In this document: in pieces, positions 42,683 through 43,419 of the stretch | Layout of the letters: every line of letters begins with the position of its first letter | Numbering within the stretch: the first letter of the stretch is position 1 | Source of the DNA: UBA4416 sp020846025 | GTDB taxonomy: Bacteria > Bacteroidota > Bacteroidia > B-17B0 > Aurantibacillaceae | Assembly (NCBI GenBank): GCA_963169295.1 | Contig: CAUJDD010000056.1 | Location: 1-43,419, forward strand | Length of the DNA: 43,419 bases | Direction of reading: 5' to 3' | Program-made: the position numbers and the translations under genes | The notes under the pieces: generated by a model | Seen by the model: the letters and a program-made list of their open reading frames with translations, nothing else | Database searches by the model: none | Told to the model about the DNA's origin: nothing

Positions 42683-43419
42683 ATGATGAGGTATGTCAAT
42701 AACCGTCTCAGTTTTTCTTTCTTATCTTTTTTATTTGCTATTGGATTTATTACCTATCTCATTTTAGTTAAAACTCCAGAGAACGTTTTTATTTTTGATG
42801 TACTAGGTTATTATCTGTATTTACCTGCAACATTTCATTTTAATGATATTCGCTTATCTAATATAGATGAGGTGTTTGCCTTGTTATCAAAATATCAAAT
42901 AAACGATGGTTTTTATCAAGCTTATAAAGCTTCAGAATCTACTAGTTATTGGGTTATTAAATACCCAATTGGTATGGCTATTGCGTATGCTCCATTTTAT
43001 TTAATTGCAGATGTATTTGCCGAAATTTTGAACTATCCAAAAGATGGATTCTCTAAACCGTACCAATGGAGTGTGGTTGCTGGTTGTTTCTTTTATACCT
43101 GTGTGGGGTTATATTATTTAAAGAAAATCCTTCAATCTTTTTTTTCAGATAAGATAGTAGCCGTTGTTATATTAATAACTGTTTTTGCTACCAACTACTT
43201 AATACAAGTGTCTATTCATGGGCAGCCATTAATGGTACATAATATTATGTTTACCTTATTAGCGCTTTGTATTTATTATATTATTCAATGGCACAAAACT
43301 TATCAACTTAAACATTTAATCTACATCTTTGTTTTGTTAGGATTAATAGCCATTGTAAGGCCTCCTGAGTTTTTAGTTGTTTTATTCTTTTTGTTTTACA
43401 ATGTATATAATAAGCAAAC
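42683..43419 (+). CDS. Membrane glycosyltransferase-like protein, truncated by window end
   Basis: The frame opens at ATG 42683 (a second ATG follows immediately), one base after the GT2 stop, and stays open for 245 codons to the end of the window, so the C-terminus is missing. Five or more hydrophobic helices are visible. The loop after the first helix reads IFDVLGYYLYLPATFHFND, matching the paralogue at 40129 (SSDGLGYYCYLPA), and the KYPIGMAIAYAPF segment corresponds to YYSGTAFCMLPF there. It is probably the third member of the local envelope glycosylation set. The enzymatic role is inferred from topology and neighbours. Confidence 0.8.
   Translation, partial: MMRYVNNRLSFSFLSFLFAIGFITYLILVKTPENVFIFDVLGYYLYLPATFHFNDIRLSNIDEVFALLSKYQINDGFYQAYKASESTSYWVIKYPIGMAIAYAPFYLIADVFAEILNYPKDGFSKPYQWSVVAGCFFYTCVGLYYLKKILQSFFSDKIVAVVILITVFATNYLIQVSIHGQPLMVHNIMFTLLALCIYYIIQWHKTYQLKHLIYIFVLLGLIAIVRPPEFLVVLFFLFYNVYNKQ

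Overview
The window comes from a low-GC, AT-rich member of the Bacteroidota. Three observations support this. Several surface proteins end in type IX secretion (T9SS) sorting domains, both type A and the gliding-associated type B. Promoters match the Bacteroidota pattern TTTG-N19-21-TAnnTTTG. The gene content also fits: DUF4286, a LytS/LytTR pair, RecQ with a long C-terminus, and a CotH/VTC/DUF4956 set. Genus cannot be read from the sequence.

Positions 1-3940 form an accessory island that looks like an integron-type cassette array. It holds a HEPN Abi-like gene, a tyrosine recombinase with all catalytic residues but a one-base frameshift in an A8 tract, and an antitoxin/PIN toxin pair. These lie among two families of hairpin-forming repeats. 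Family A (161-255, 3829-3922) resembles attC sites: R-box-like ends, a long imperfect palindrome, and one copy 18 bp past the recQ stop. Family B (341-469, 2822-2950) abuts the 3' end of the Abi and toxin genes. A strong consensus promoter followed by a short hairpin and T-run (1180-1267) suggests a small RNA.

Positions 3941-11304 hold recQ, a small membrane protein with a MacB/FtsX-type permease, then a rightward run of a lipoprotein, a TPR protein, DUF4286 and a secreted hypothetical. rsmA follows.

Positions 12256-22192 are the most system-like part. A LytS-type histidine kinase and LytTR regulator are followed by three T9SS cargo proteins (arylsulfotransferase-like, a beta-sandwich repeat protein, CotH kinase with lamin-tail domain). 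After these come a lipoprotein, a secreted repeat protein, a VTC-domain protein, DUF4956 and a DUF2490 outer-membrane protein. I infer a regulated surface or envelope phosphate/sulfate-modification module. The CotH/VTC/DUF4956 grouping is known; the link to the sulfotransferase and kinase is inference.

Positions 22268-25304 carry a Bax-inhibitor-1 protein, nadB and ribE. Positions 25357-33572 hold two tandem giant paralogous T9SS type B proteins. Positions 33859-43419 hold PBP1A, then the two halves of a 3-oxoacid CoA-transferase separated by a lipoprotein and a GT-C glycosyltransferase with a fascin-like tail. Further envelope glycosyltransferases follow, the last one cut by the window end. 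No tRNA, rRNA, CRISPR array or transposase was seen.
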